Origin: Oscillospiraceae bacterium Marseille-Q3528
Lineage (GTDB): Bacteria; Bacillota; Clostridia; Lachnospirales; Lachnospiraceae
Length of the DNA stretch: 64,000 nt
Reading direction: 5' to 3'
Assembly: GCA_018223385.1 (NCBI GenBank)
Contig: JAGTTR010000015.1
Span: 41,809 to 105,808, forward strand
In this document: positions 33,480 through 42,800 of the stretch, in pieces
Layout of the letters: every line of letters starts with the position of its first letter
Numbering within the stretch: the first letter of the stretch is position 1
The notes under the pieces: model-generated
What the model was told of the DNA's origin: nothing
What the model saw: the letters and a program-made list of their open reading frames with translations, nothing else
The model's database searches: none
Position numbers and translations under genes: made by a program

Positions 33480-33508
33480 TTGCATTTTACCCTGCTATCG
33501 CATACACT
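33480..33508 (+). promoter_or_regulatory. Promoter of tatD
   Basis: TTGCAT (33480-33485) and TACACT (33503-33508), spaced 17 bases, 36 bases before the tatD start; divergent from the mntP promoter. Confidence 0.55.
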
Positions 33509-33544
33509 AATGATAGCGGAAAATCGCGATTTGGAGGAAAACAG

Positions 33545-34318
33545 ATGATTTTTGAGAGCCATGCGCATTATGACGATGAGGCGTTTGACGAAGACAGAGA
33601 GACACTTCTTGCCGGTATGCAGGAAAATGGAATTGAATATATTATCAACGTGGGGGCAGATCTGGCGTCCACGGGAAGGAGCATTGCCCTGGCGGAGCGC
33701 TATCCGTTCATCTATGCGGCTGTGGGCGTTCACCCGGACGGTGTGGGAGAGCTGAATGAGGAGAATTTTCAGTGGCTGCGGGAGCAGTGTGCCCACCCGA
33801 AGGCTGTGGCAGTGGGGGAGATCGGCCTGGATTATTACTGGGACACCGCGCCCAGACAGCAGCAGCGGGAATGGTTTGTGCGGCAGATGGAGCTGGCGGT
33901 GGAGACGAAGCTGCCGGTCATCATCCACAGCCGGGAGGCCGCCCAGGAGACGTTCGAGCTTATCAGCCAGCATCATGCCCATACCACCGGTGGTGTCATC
34001 CACTGCTATTCCTATTCAAAGGAAATGGCGCTGGAATATGTGAAAATGGGCTACCATATTGGGATCGGCGGCGTGGTGACGTTTAAGAATGCCCGGAAAT
34101 TAAAGGAGACAGCGGAGGCGGTGCCCCTGTCCTCCATTTTGCTGGAGACGGATTCGCCGTATCTGGCGCCGGTGCCCAACCGGGGAAAACGGAATTCCTC
34201 TCTGAACCTGCCGTATGTGGCCCAGGAGATCGCACAGATCAAAGGGATCACGGCAGAGGAGGTCATTGAGACAACGAACCGCAACGCGAAAAAACTGTTT
34301 CTGGAAGGGAGAGCGTAA
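33545..34318 (+). CDS. tatD: TatD family metal-dependent deoxyribonuclease
   Basis: 257 residues from the ATG at 33545 with GGAGG upstream. It has an amidohydrolase-type TIM barrel; metal ligands are in ESHAHYDDE, VGEIGLDYYWD, IIHSREA, GVIHCYSYS and LLETDSPYL. TatD enzymes are 3'-5' DNA or RNA exonucleases of DNA repair and also act on some D-amino acid tRNA esters. It is followed after one base by rsmA. The rnmV (M5 nuclease) gene often found between them in Bacillota is absent. Confidence 0.9.
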   Translation: MIFESHAHYDDEAFDEDRETLLAGMQENGIEYIINVGADLASTGRSIALAERYPFIYAAVGVHPDGVGELNEENFQWLREQCAHPKAVAVGEIGLDYYWDTAPRQQQREWFVRQMELAVETKLPVIIHSREAAQETFELISQHHAHTTGGVIHCYSYSKEMALEYVKMGYHIGIGGVVTFKNARKLKETAEAVPLSSILLETDSPYLAPVPNRGKRNSSLNLPYVAQEIAQIKGITAEEVIETTNRNAKKLFLEGRA

Positions 34319-34319
34319 C

Positions 34320-35189
34320 ATGGCGCCGACACTTGGCAATCCGAAAAATACGATAGAAGTTTTGAATAAATACCAGTTCATGTTTCAGAAAAAGTTCGGA
34401 CAAAACTTTCTGATCGATACCCATGTACTGGAGAAGATCATCCAGTCCGCCAACATTACAAAGGAAGATTTTGTGCTGGAGATCGGGCCGGGCATCGGTA
34501 CCATGACCCAGTATCTGGCCGAGGCTGCCCGGGAAGTGACGGCGGTGGAGATCGACCGGAACCTCATTCCGATCCTGAAGGACACGCTGTCCGGCTACGA
34601 CAACGTGAACGTCATCAACGAGGACATTCTGAAGGTGGATATCTGCCGTCTGGCACAGGAGAAGAACGGCGGCCGCCCCATCAAGGTGGTGGCAAACCTT
34701 CCCTATTATATTACGACACCCATCATCATGGGGCTGTTTGAGAGCCATGTGCCGCTGGACAGCATCACCATCATGGTGCAGAAAGAGGTGGCTGACCGGA
34801 TGCAGGTGGGCCCCGGCACGAAGGATTACGGCGCTCTTTCTCTGGCGGTGCAGTATTATGCCCAGCCCTACATCGTGGCCAATGTGCCGCCCAACTGTTT
34901 CATGCCCCGGCCCAAGGTAGGGTCTGCGGTGATCCGCCTGACCCGCTATGCCCAGCCGCCGGTGCAGGTGGACGATGAGAAAAAGATGTTCCGTCTTGTT
35001 CGCGCTTCCTTCAACCAGCGCCGGAAAACGCTGGTCAACGGGCTGAACAATTCCCCGGAAGTGCATGCCACACGTGAGGCGGTGCTGGCAGCGCTGGAGC
35101 AGATGGGGCTGTCCCCCACTGTGCGCGGGGAAGTGCTGACGCTGGAGCAGTTTGCGCAGCTGTCCAATCTTCTGGTGGAAGAGGCGTAG
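34320..35189 (+). CDS. rsmA: 16S rRNA dimethyladenosine transferase (KsgA/RsmA)
   Basis: 289 residues from ATG 34320, which lies one base past the tatD stop codon; GGAAGGGAGAG precedes it. It dimethylates two adjacent adenosines in helix 45 of 16S rRNA. SAM-binding motif I is LEIGPGIGTMTQYL, the catalytic motif is ANLPYYITTPI, and the N-terminus has KKFGQNFLID. The C-terminal rRNA-binding helices (RASFNQRRKTLVNGL) are complete. Confidence 0.95.
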   Translation: MAPTLGNPKNTIEVLNKYQFMFQKKFGQNFLIDTHVLEKIIQSANITKEDFVLEIGPGIGTMTQYLAEAAREVTAVEIDRNLIPILKDTLSGYDNVNVINEDILKVDICRLAQEKNGGRPIKVVANLPYYITTPIIMGLFESHVPLDSITIMVQKEVADRMQVGPGTKDYGALSLAVQYYAQPYIVANVPPNCFMPRPKVGSAVIRLTRYAQPPVQVDDEKKMFRLVRASFNQRRKTLVNGLNNSPEVHATREAVLAALEQMGLSPTVRGEVLTLEQFAQLSNLLVEEA

Positions 35190-35319
35190 AATATTTAACG
35201 GAAACAAGAACAGCAGTTGAAAAGTACGCTGAACAAGATAATAGAATTACTGAGAAACCGGTTCTTAAAATAAGGAATCCGAATAGAAATAGGATAGAAA
35301 ATATTTTAAGGAGCCGGAT

Positions 35320-36411
35320 ATGTCAGACTACAGACGCCTGGTGGCATACATATATCTGTACAATCAGGGAAAACGCGTCAAAAATGTCGGATTTACGAAG
35401 GTGGAATCCCGGAACGGGGAGTGCCGCATCCAGATTCAGATCAAGGGCGCCTGGGTGGCGGAAGGAAATGCCTGCAAATTCTATATTTTTTACCGGAAAG
35501 ACGGGAAAATGCGGGGCATCCTTCTGGGAGAGGCGGCAATCCGTTCCGGCAGCGCGCAGATGAAGCTGGTGACCGAGACGGAAAACATCATGCAGTCCGG
35601 CCTGGATTTGGGACAAATGGCAGGGCTCATCATCCTGTCGGAGAAGGATCACCTGTTTGCGACCCGGTGGGATGACGAGGCGGTGTCGCTGGAACAGCTG
35701 GTTTTTCATGAGACGGGGCAGGCAGGCGAGGCAGCCCGGAGTGAAAAAACAGAGAAGCCTGTTCAGGAGACGGCTGGAAACAGTGAATCTGCGGAGCAAA
35801 ACCGAATGACAGATAAAACAAAGTTCGAGCGAGACGTGCAGATGGAACATCACGCGAAGTCAGTGAGAATGACAAATGCTGATGTGGCGGATGAACCGGG
35901 TTCGTCCCAGTATATGACGTCGAGTCAGGAACCGCATTGCACGCAGCCAGAATCTGTGATACAGGTAAGTGATTCAATGCAGGAAGTGCCGACAGCCGAT
36001 TTGCCATCAGATCCGGCACACGCCGCTACAGATCCTTCTCGCCTGGAAGCTCAGGCGCTGGAAAGCCTGTGGGAGAAGCTTCGAAAAGGTCGGGAACGGC
36101 TGCACCCCTTCGGGGAGCAGGACGGTGGAGAGTACATTTTTCTGGAACCCAAGGATCTGCTGACGTTCCAGGATAACGGAAAATATCTGGTGAACAACAG
36201 CTTTTTACTGCATGGATTTTATAATTACGGGCATATTTTACTGGGGACAGAGGCTGGGGACGGCATGCTGATCCTGGGGGTGCCGGGAGAATTTTATATT
36301 CAGGAAAAGCTGATGGCGTCGCTGTTCGGGTTCCCGGAGTTTCGGAAAACGGTGGACGCATACGGCAACGTGGAAAATATGGGGTACTGGTTGAGAAAAA
36401 TGGAGGAATAA
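35320..36411 (+). CDS. DUF6128-like protein of unknown function
   Basis: 363 residues. The N-terminal ~130 residues form a beta-rich domain (YRRLVAYIYLYNQGKRVKNV and GKMRGILLGEAAIRSG). A Ser/Gln/Glu-rich low-complexity stretch follows at about 135-240, then a conserved C-terminal domain with FLEPKDLLTFQDNGKYL, NNSFLLHGFYNYGHILLG and GFPEFRKTVDAYGNVENMGY. I recall this C-terminal pattern as DUF6128, restricted largely to Lachnospiraceae. No signal peptide or span, so probably cytoplasmic. tadA follows after 6 bases. Function unknown. Confidence 0.6.
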   Translation: MSDYRRLVAYIYLYNQGKRVKNVGFTKVESRNGECRIQIQIKGAWVAEGNACKFYIFYRKDGKMRGILLGEAAIRSGSAQMKLVTETENIMQSGLDLGQMAGLIILSEKDHLFATRWDDEAVSLEQLVFHETGQAGEAARSEKTEKPVQETAGNSESAEQNRMTDKTKFERDVQMEHHAKSVRMTNADVADEPGSSQYMTSSQEPHCTQPESVIQVSDSMQEVPTADLPSDPAHAATDPSRLEAQALESLWEKLRKGRERLHPFGEQDGGEYIFLEPKDLLTFQDNGKYLVNNSFLLHGFYNYGHILLGTEAGDGMLILGVPGEFYIQEKLMASLFGFPEFRKTVDAYGNVENMGYWLRKMEE

Positions 36412-36417
36412 CCATAC

Positions 36418-37017
36418 ATGGAGGAAGCAAAGAAGTACATGAAAGCGGCCATCGCCCAGGCAAAACGGGCTTATCGGCTGGGGGAGGTGCCTATCGGCTG
36501 CGTCATCGTTTACGATGGAAAGATCATCGGCAGGGGGTACAACCGCCGCAATACAGATAAAAATACACTCTGCCATGCGGAGATCACAGCGATCCGCCGG
36601 GCCAGCAAGGTTATGGGAGATTGGCGGCTGGAGGACTGCACCATGTATGTGACGCTGGAGCCGTGCCAGATGTGTGCCGGGGCCATTGTCCAGTCCCGGA
36701 TGAAGGAAGTGGTCATTGGCTGCATGAACCCCAAAGCGGGATGCGCGGGCTCCATCTTGAATATTTTACAGATGAAGCAGTTCAATCATCAGGTGGACAT
36801 CACCCGGGGCGTCATGGAAGAAGAGTGCAGCCAGATGCTGAAACAGTTCTTCGCCGAGCTGCGGGTGCGCAACAGGGAAGAAAAGCGCCAGAAACGGGAA
36901 GCAGAGGCCGCCCAGCCGGGACAGAAATCGCTGGAATTTGATATACAGAATCCGCAGGCTGCGCTGCCGGAGACAGAGGCGCAACAGACTGTGGACGGTC
37001 GGCAGGAATCTGTTTGA
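36418..37017 (+). CDS. tadA: tRNA-specific adenosine deaminase
   Basis: 199 residues. It deaminates adenosine 34 of tRNA-Arg(ACG) to inosine. The zinc site is complete: CHAEITAIRRA with the His and catalytic Glu, and EPCQMCAGAIVQSR with both Cys. After the usual end of the family, at about 155, there is a tail of roughly 45 residues rich in Gln, Glu, Ala and Arg (REEKRQKREAEAAQPGQK) that has no clear fold. It forms a short operon with the DUF6128-like gene and is followed by the SRP RNA, a common clostridial order. Confidence 0.93.
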   Translation: MEEAKKYMKAAIAQAKRAYRLGEVPIGCVIVYDGKIIGRGYNRRNTDKNTLCHAEITAIRRASKVMGDWRLEDCTMYVTLEPCQMCAGAIVQSRMKEVVIGCMNPKAGCAGSILNILQMKQFNHQVDITRGVMEEECSQMLKQFFAELRVRNREEKRQKREAEAAQPGQKSLEFDIQNPQAALPETEAQQTVDGRQESV

Positions 37018-37042
37018 CAAAACCGGGAAAACACGATATACT
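37014..37042 (+). promoter_or_regulatory. Promoter of the SRP RNA
   Basis: TTGACA (37014-37019) and TATACT (37037-37042), 17 bases apart. The -35 box overlaps the tadA stop codon. Confidence 0.8.
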
Positions 37043-37087
37043 AAACTGCACGCAGAAAATATCTGCGTCAAGACCAAGTCATAAAGT

Positions 37088-37355
37088 TTCCGTACAGCCG
37101 GGGAGTTAGCGGCACCCTGTACCAGCAATCCGCTACAGCTGGGGTGATGTCCTGCCGCGGGCTGATTTATGCAGAGCTGCCCCTGATAAGTGATATTGAC
37201 GTTTGGGTCTTACGCAATGGGAATCCGTGAATCGTGTCAGGTCAGGAATGGAGCAGCACTAAGCGGAACCTCTCATGTGACGTGAGGGTGCCTGGGCCGA
37301 GTTAACTGTCAGGGTAACGTCTGTGTAACAGGTTCAAAGCAGGACGTACGGATTT
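37088..37355 (+). ncRNA. ffs: Signal recognition particle RNA, large type
   Basis: The Alu domain is present: GCCGGGGAGTTAGCGGCACC with CAATCCGCTACAG. The S domain carries GTCAGGTCAGGAATGGAGCA, the conserved Ffh-binding and apical loop region. CCGTAC at 37090-37095 pairs with GTACGG at 37346-37351 and closes the molecule. The size near 268 nt fits the Bacillus-type scRNA. A short ACGCAG/CTGCGT hairpin lies in the transcribed leader and is presumably processed off. Confidence 0.92.
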
Positions 37356-37361
37356 TAATCA

Positions 37362-37471
37362 GCGCAGAAGAAAAGGAAGCGACGTCGAAGACGGCATTTA
37401 CTTTTCTTGCGCGATTAACGAGCGAACAGCCTGCGTCAGCAGGCGATAAAGCGCGATAGCGCGGGTTCGTG
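37362..37471 (+). ncRNA. Beta structured element, unit E
   Basis: It begins 6-10 bases after the SRP RNA. The first hairpin is closed by GCGCA.../TGCGC with AGAAAAG/CTTTTCT; its inner part GACGTCGAAGACGGC is shared exactly with unit F. The second part is closed by CGAAC/GTTCG and holds GCCTGC-GTCA-GCAGGC and GCGC-GATA-GCGC. A terminator follows at 37502. It could be a separate small RNA or a 3' tail of the SRP RNA transcript. Confidence 0.6.
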
Positions 37472-37501
37472 AGTGTGAATATAGAAAATGCATGTAAAAG
37501 T

Positions 37502-37537
37502 GAGATGGGAGCTGTGAGGACAGCCTCTCTTTTTTTA
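37502..37537 (+). terminator. Terminator after the SRP RNA / beta unit E
   Basis: GAGA plus GCTGT pairs with ACAGC plus CTCTC; a run of seven T follows. Confidence 0.8.
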
Positions 37538-37615
37538 TGTACAGAACGCAGACGAACTGCGGAAGTATAGGATTGGTTTCTGTTGATTTACAGGATCAAC
37601 TCACATGGACAGCAA

Positions 37616-37651
37616 CGAAAAGGCACCTGCGTACTCGCAGATGCCTTTTCG
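37616..37651. terminator. Terminator-like hairpin
   Basis: CGAAAAGGCACCTGCG pairs with GCAGATGCCTTTTCG; on either strand T-rich bases sit at the foot. It lies in a gene-free stretch before the LysR gene. Confidence 0.6.
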
Positions 37652-37889
37652 TTTGGGCTTATTATTACGATGTGAGGTAAGGGATTTCAGGAACCGTTTT
37701 TTATTAAACTTAACAATAACAAACAATAACAGGCAAACTCAGGATTAGCATGCCTTAAATGGGTACTTTAGAAGGAAGATTTTGGGTATCGGTTCCTTTC
37801 CTCGCTTCACCTTGTAACTGAATAATAGCACGGCCTGCAGGGAAATACAAATTACTAAAATTCTTTTGAACCGGGAAAAATTTTCCTCG

Positions 37890-37918
37890 TTTACAAATGG
37901 ACATTCTCCATGTAAAAT
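37890..37918 (+). promoter_or_regulatory. Promoter of the LysR-type regulator
   Basis: TTTACA (37890-37895) and TAAAAT (37913-37918), 17 bases apart. The rest of 37652-37889 shows no gene or clear structure. Confidence 0.6.
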
Positions 37919-37965
37919 AAGGGCAGGGTATTTATCATTTCGGAAGGGGTTAAAGGGTGATTGAA

Positions 37966-38952
37966 ATGACAAATTTTGAATGGAAGGATCTGATGTTTCT
38001 CAACTGGCAGCACCTGATGTATTTTCTGGTGGCAGCTGATACGGGAAACTTTACACGGGCATCAGAACTGCTGTTTATCACGCAGTCAGCACTTACGAAG
38101 GCGATCAATAATCTGGAGTCGGAGCTGGGAGCGCCGCTGTTCGAGAAGAAGGGGCGCAACATCAAGCTCACCGTATACGGAGAATCTTTTTATGAGAACG
38201 TGTCCGGCGCAGCCGAGGAGCTCAACGGCGGTGTGCGCAAGATCCATGATATGATCGACCTGAAGAGCGGAAGCATTTCCGTCTCAGCTACATACACCAT
38301 GTGTGCGGAGTATCTGCCAAATATCATTCGAAAATACCGCAGAAAATATCCCGACACAGATTTTTCCATGCGCTATGAGGCAACAAGTACGATTCTGAAA
38401 CAGATCGCTGAGGGAACCGCGGATGTGGGTCTTTGCGGCGACTATGATGATACGGAGAAAAAATATGCCGGTATCGTGAAGCACAGGATCCAGGTGGAAG
38501 AGGTGATCCTCATCGTGCCGCCCCGCTGCCGTCTGGCAGGAACGGAATATATCGATGATCTGACGACATTAAAGGATGAGAACTTCATCATCAATTCCAG
38601 TTCCAACACGGGAACCAACTATGTGTTCAACAAAATGTGTGCGGAGGCCGGATTTAAGCCGAAGATCGCATTCGAGTCCCATGACGATCACACACTCATC
38701 GGTCTGGTTTCCTCCGGGCTGGGCGTTGCCGCGATTCCGGACAGCCCGTCCCTTCTTGTCAATAAGGTATCGGTGCTGCGGTTCCGCAAGAATCCGCCCA
38801 TGCGTAACCAGTATCTGGTATACAAGAAGGATCGCTACATGACCCCTGCGGTGAAAGCATTCATCGAGTTCATTCTGGAGCAGGTGAAGAAAGACGAGGA
38901 GATTGGTCTTCCGCCCACACCGACGCCGGGCATGATGCTGCCGCAGGAATAA
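37966..38952 (+). CDS. LysR family transcriptional regulator
   Basis: 328 residues from ATG 37966; an in-frame GTG at 37957 is an alternative. The winged helix-turn-helix is at the N-terminus: LVAADTGNFTRASELLFITQ followed by SALTKAINNLESELGAPLFEK. The effector-binding domain starts near residue 98 (GSISVSATYTMCAEYLPNII) with the usual two lobes. LysR regulators sense a small molecule and often control a divergent gene. No divergent neighbour is present here, so its target is not evident. Confidence 0.88.
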   Translation: MTNFEWKDLMFLNWQHLMYFLVAADTGNFTRASELLFITQSALTKAINNLESELGAPLFEKKGRNIKLTVYGESFYENVSGAAEELNGGVRKIHDMIDLKSGSISVSATYTMCAEYLPNIIRKYRRKYPDTDFSMRYEATSTILKQIAEGTADVGLCGDYDDTEKKYAGIVKHRIQVEEVILIVPPRCRLAGTEYIDDLTTLKDENFIINSSSNTGTNYVFNKMCAEAGFKPKIAFESHDDHTLIGLVSSGLGVAAIPDSPSLLVNKVSVLRFRKNPPMRNQYLVYKKDRYMTPAVKAFIEFILEQVKKDEEIGLPPTPTPGMMLPQE

Positions 38953-39050
38953 AGATAGTATAAGGCAAAAATGCTAGGGGAAATGCAGATGCAGGTCTTA
39001 TGGGGTGCGACCATCAGACGCGTGCAGGGAAAACGAGAATAAAAAATAAG

Positions 39051-39097
39051 AAGGTGCTGTAACACGATCCGTGGAGATCATGCTGCAGCACCTTTTC
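39051..39097. terminator. Terminator between LysR gene and trpS
   Basis: AAGGTGCTG pairs with CAGCACCTT; TTTTCTT follows on the plus strand and a T-rich run on the minus strand, so it serves both convergent genes. Confidence 0.75.
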
Positions 39098-39157
39098 TTA
39101 CAACATATTTGCTTTTAAAATTTCAGGTATATATCACCAATCAGGTATCGCCTGCTT

Positions 39158-40219
39158 CTACTTTAAAAGATTGTTATCCTCGAAGTAGTTGATCTTCATG
39201 GATGCCCGGACATTGCGGAGCGTCTCGGCGGCCTTGGCCTCTGCCACGCGGCTGCCCTCCCGTAAGATATCATACACATCGTTCGGGCGCTGTTCCCACA
39301 TCTTCCGGCGCTCGCGGATGGGTGCCAGTTCTGCCTGCATGACGTTGTTCAGGAACTTCTTCACCTTCACATCGCCCAGACCGCCGCGCTGATAATGTGC
39401 TTTCAGCTCGTCCAGATTTGCATAGTCCGGCAGGAATTCTGCAAAGTGCTCAGGACGGCAGAATGCATCCAGATAAGTGAATACCGGGTTGCCTTCCACC
39501 TGGCCGGGATCTTCCACACGCAGATGGTTCGGGTCTGTGAACATGGACATGATCTTCTTGCGCACATCCTCTGACTCGTCGGACAGGTAAATGCAGTTGC
39601 CCAGAGATTTGCTCATCTTTGCCTTGCCGTCGATGCCGGGCAGGCGCAGGCATGCCTTGTTGGACGGCAGCAGGATCTGCGGATCCACAAGCGTATCGCC
39701 GTATACACTGTTGAACTTGTGCACGATCTCCTTGCACTGCTCCAGCATGGGCATCTGATCCTCGCCCACAGGAACGGTGGTGGCACCGAAAGCAGTGATG
39801 TCTGCCGCCTGGCTGATGGGATAGCAGAAGAAGCCCACCGGGATGCTTGTCTCAAAACCGCGCTGCTGGATCTCGGATTTCACCGTAGGATTGCGCTGCA
39901 CGCGGGAAACGGTTACCAGATTCATATAATAGAAGGTAAGCTCTGTCAGCTCCGGTACCATGGACTGAATAAAGATCGTGGATTTCTCAGGATCAATGCC
40001 GCAGGCCAGGTAATCCAGTGCAACCTGCAGAATGTTCTGGCGCACCTTCTCCGGATGCTCGGCGTTATCCGTCAGCGCCTGGGCGTCTGCGATCATAATA
40101 TATACTTCGTCATATAATCCGGAATTCTGAAGCTTTACTCTCTCTGCCAGAGAACCCACATAGTGGCCCACATGCAGGTGGCCGGTGGGGCGGTCTCCGG
40201 TTAAAATTACTTTTTTCAT
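39158..40219 (-). CDS. trpS: Tryptophanyl-tRNA synthetase
   Basis: 353 residues from the ATG at 40219 with AAGGAG 9 bases upstream. A class I enzyme that charges tRNA-Trp: [18 protein letters not shown] carries the HxGH box, [14 protein letters not shown] the KMSKS loop, and [10 protein letters not shown] the tryptophan/ATP pocket region. Its usual T-box was looked for in the leader and not found. Alpha element C lies 114 bases upstream, in the same direction. Confidence 0.95.
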   Translation of the reverse strand: MKKVILTGDRPTGHLHVGHYVGSLAERVKLQNSGLYDEVYIMIADAQALTDNAEHPEKVRQNILQVALDYLACGIDPEKSTIFIQSMVPELTELTFYYMNLVTVSRVQRNPTVKSEIQQRGFETSIPVGFFCYPISQAADITAFGATTVPVGEDQMPMLEQCKEIVHKFNSVYGDTLVDPQILLPSNKACLRLPGIDGKAKMSKSLGNCIYLSDESEDVRKKIMSMFTDPNHLRVEDPGQVEGNPVFTYLDAFCRPEHFAEFLPDYANLDELKAHYQRGGLGDVKVKKFLNNVMQAELAPIRERRKMWEQRPNDVYDILREGSRVAEAKAAETLRNVRASMKINYFEDNNLLK

Positions 40220-40332
40220 ACACGTAATCTCCTTATTATTATAATAATTATCGCAATCCATTTTCTGCTCTGGTCGGCACGAAACATACACTGTTGGGAT
40301 ATGTCACAGTCTGCTTGCAAGTCAGGGCATAC

Positions 40333-40500
40333 ATGATGCCTGCAGATTGCTTCGTGCCCTGCACTTTCGCAATCCGCGCTGATATTCGCATATCGCAGGA
40401 TTGCATCCTGCTTTTATGCTCATATCGGGGCGGGGCTCAAGGTCTTGTATCCACTAGTGAGCAAGCTCACATGGATACAGACTTTTGCCCCTGGCATCAT
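40333..40500 (-). ncRNA. Alpha structured element, copy C
   Basis: Minus strand. P0 pairs ATGATGCC with GGCATCAT. Domain 1 pairs GGGGC with GCCCC and GTATCCA with TGGATAC, capped by GTGAGC-TT-GCTCAC. Domain 2 is ATGAGCATAAAAG, the hairpin GCAGGAT/ATCCTGC, then CGATATGCGAAT. Domain 3 is GGATTG...GTGC-AGG-GCAC...CAATCT with GAAA/GAAG internal loops. It lies between the hybrid kinase and trpS. Confidence 0.75.
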
Positions 40501-40598
40501 TATATAGTTTGTACGAAAAAGCGTCAACCGAAAACCCGGACAATTCTTCCGGATGTCATGCGGGGAAAAGCACGGGAACTGTCATGTGCGTTTGTCGG

Positions 40599-42800
40599 CT
40601 AGGTACGTGTATTGCGGGTGCACCGGGAAATGACGGCAATGACCTTGTCGATCTCCAGCGGCTTGGCCAGATGGGCATTCATCCCGGCTTCCAGGCACTT
40701 CCGGGCGTCCTCTGCGAAAGCGTTGGCTGTCATGGCGATGATAGGGATGGTCCGGGCGTCGAAACGTCCAAGAGCGCGGATCTGCCCGGTGGCGGTGAGG
40801 CCGTCCATCACCGGCATCATCACATCCATCAGGATGGCATCGAAGGTGCCGGGCGGGTTTGTGCGGAACTGTTCTACTGCCTGTTCGCCGTTGCTTACGG
40901 TGGTGACAGAGGCGCCCGCATCGGTCAGGAGGATCTGCGCGATCTCCGCGTTCAGCGCATTGTCCTCGGCAAGCAGCAGGGAAAGTCCCTGAATGCCGGT
41001 GGATACGGTGCTGGGAGTGGTCGGTTCCGCAGGCGTCGCCTGCTCTGCGATCTCAAAGGGAATCGTGATGATAAAGGTGGAGCCCACCTGTTCCTGACTG
41101 CGGACCTCGATGGTGCCGTGCATCTGCTCGATCAGCCCTTTGACAATGGTCATGCCAAGCCCGGTGCCATGGTGGATGCTTCGGGCATCGGCCCGCTCCT
41201 GGGCAAAGGGGTCAAAAATATGCTTCAGGAACGCTTCGCTCATGCCGATTCCCGTATCGGTGATCGTCCAGCGGTAGGTGACCTGCGTGTCAGCGGTGTT
41301 GACACAGGTAAAGAGCGTGGAGATGGAGCCGCCGATTTTGTTGTATTTGATGCAGTTGGTATAAATATTGAGAAAAATCTGCCGCAGATGCAGCGGACTT
41401 CCGTATACCCACGGAAAAGTGACCGGATCGGAATGGGGATCGTAGGTCATGGTGATGCCGGATTCGGCGGCCCGCTGTTCGATAATGGTCAGCACCTCCA
41501 CGGACAGACGGTTCAGATCCAGCGCTTCGCGGGCCAGGGTGATCTCTCCGCTTTCCAGCTTGCTCATCTGCAAAATGTCGTTGATGAGGGAAAGCAGATG
41601 GCTGGCCGCCACCCGCATCTTTTCCCGGTTGGTGTTGACCAGGTGCGTGTCCTCCGGGTGGGCGGCGTCGATCTCCAGCAGACCGATGATGCCGTTGAGG
41701 GGCGTGCGGATGTCATGGCTCATCCGGGAGAGAAAGCTGGTCTTGGCTGCGTTGGCCCGGTCAGCCTGCGCGACAGCAATGCTTAACTGTTCGTTGGTAT
41801 CCTTCAGCTGTGCGGCGTATTCCTGCTGTGCCTGGATCTGCTCTTCCCGGTAGCGCTGGGCCATTTTCCAGCGAAGGGCACTGATACCGGCAAAGAGAAT
41901 GATATAGCCGATGAGCGAGTAGAGGAAAATTTGCGGGGTGTTGGAAAAAACACTGTGCTCCGGCAGAAAGCTGTAGACATAGAAATCCCGGCTCCGTTCC
42001 ATTAACCCAAAATACTGAGAAAGAGAACTGGGGGTCTGCCGGGTGTGGGACAGTTTGTTTTCCTCCGGCATGGTTCTGATTTTGCGCAGGATGGGAATGT
42101 CACTGGCACTGTGGCCGATGAGCGTTGGGTTATTGCTGGCAACGATGGTATCTCCGCTGCTGACGACGATGGTGCCGTCATTTTCCGTGCTGTAGCCGGA
42201 CAGCAGCGACGCAATGGAGAGATTGAAAGCGTCTATGTATTCCAGTGGGGTATGATAGTAGGCGACAACAATGCCGCTGGCATCCTGCCGGGCCGTGGCA
42301 GCCAGATCAATCTCACTTCCGTCCGGGCAATGCAGGCGGACGGCATACCGTTTTTCCGGCCAGACGGCGGTATCCAGAAGGGCCGGAGAAGCGAGGGCAT
42401 CCAGGAGCAGATCCGACGCGGGCTCTTCGGCATGGTACTGTGAGGCTACCTGCCCCTTTGCATCCAGCAGAAAAATGCCGGAAACATAGCTGCTTCGGGC
42501 ATACCCTTCCATGGCGCTGTCTGTACAGAGACCGTTGGCTTCTTTCAGATGATAAGAAATCTGTTTGCAGCTTTCCATGATCCGCATGAGGCTTTTGGTC
42601 TCTGAGGCAAGTCCGATGCGGGCATAGCGGTTGCACTGTTCCTTGACGTAGCTGGTGGTTGCGGACAGGGATCGCCGGGTGGATACCAGGTCGGCCCGCG
42701 CGGCGGTAAAGGTGATGCCTGTGATCAGGAGGATGCCCAGCAGAAGATGTGCAAGAATATGGCGTTTGGCAGCCGGAATTCCGGGTTTTTTAATCTGCAT
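40599..42800 (-). CDS. Hybrid sensor histidine kinase / response regulator
   Basis: 733 residues from the ATG at 42800 with GGAGG upstream. A first span (about 12-33) and a second near 300-320 enclose an extracytoplasmic region that looks like a Cache-type sensor. HisKA follows with phospho-acceptor His in FLSRMSHDIRTPLNGIIG (about 358), HATPase_c with TDTGIGM and HGTGLGMTIV, and a C-terminal receiver (about 610-733) with Asp in AILMDVMMPVMDG (about 657) and Lys in AHLAKPLEI. Its start overlaps the end of the substrate-binding lipoprotein gene by 11 bases, so that protein probably delivers the signal. No output regulator is adjacent. Confidence 0.9.
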   Translation of the reverse strand: MQIKKPGIPAAKRHILAHLLLGILLITGITFTAARADLVSTRRSLSATTSYVKEQCNRYARIGLASETKSLMRIMESCKQISYHLKEANGLCTDSAMEGYARSSYVSGIFLLDAKGQVASQYHAEEPASDLLLDALASPALLDTAVWPEKRYAVRLHCPDGSEIDLAATARQDASGIVVAYYHTPLEYIDAFNLSIASLLSGYSTENDGTIVVSSGDTIVASNNPTLIGHSASDIPILRKIRTMPEENKLSHTRQTPSSLSQYFGLMERSRDFYVYSFLPEHSVFSNTPQIFLYSLIGYIILFAGISALRWKMAQRYREEQIQAQQEYAAQLKDTNEQLSIAVAQADRANAAKTSFLSRMSHDIRTPLNGIIGLLEIDAAHPEDTHLVNTNREKMRVAASHLLSLINDILQMSKLESGEITLAREALDLNRLSVEVLTIIEQRAAESGITMTYDPHSDPVTFPWVYGSPLHLRQIFLNIYTNCIKYNKIGGSISTLFTCVNTADTQVTYRWTITDTGIGMSEAFLKHIFDPFAQERADARSIHHGTGLGMTIVKGLIEQMHGTIEVRSQEQVGSTFIITIPFEIAEQATPAEPTTPSTVSTGIQGLSLLLAEDNALNAEIAQILLTDAGASVTTVSNGEQAVEQFRTNPPGTFDAILMDVMMPVMDGLTATGQIRALGRFDARTIPIIAMTANAFAEDARKCLEAGMNAHLAKPLEIDKVIAVISRCTRNTRT

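Noticed and set aside
37362..37471. Part of the SRP RNA
   Set aside because: The SRP RNA is closed by the CCGTAC/GTACGG pairing that ends at 37351, and the same hairpins occur at 53631 without an SRP RNA.
40220..40330. T-box leader for trpS
   Set aside because: I looked for the conserved T-box sequence and a following terminator in the trpS leader and found neither. The structured sequence upstream is alpha copy C.
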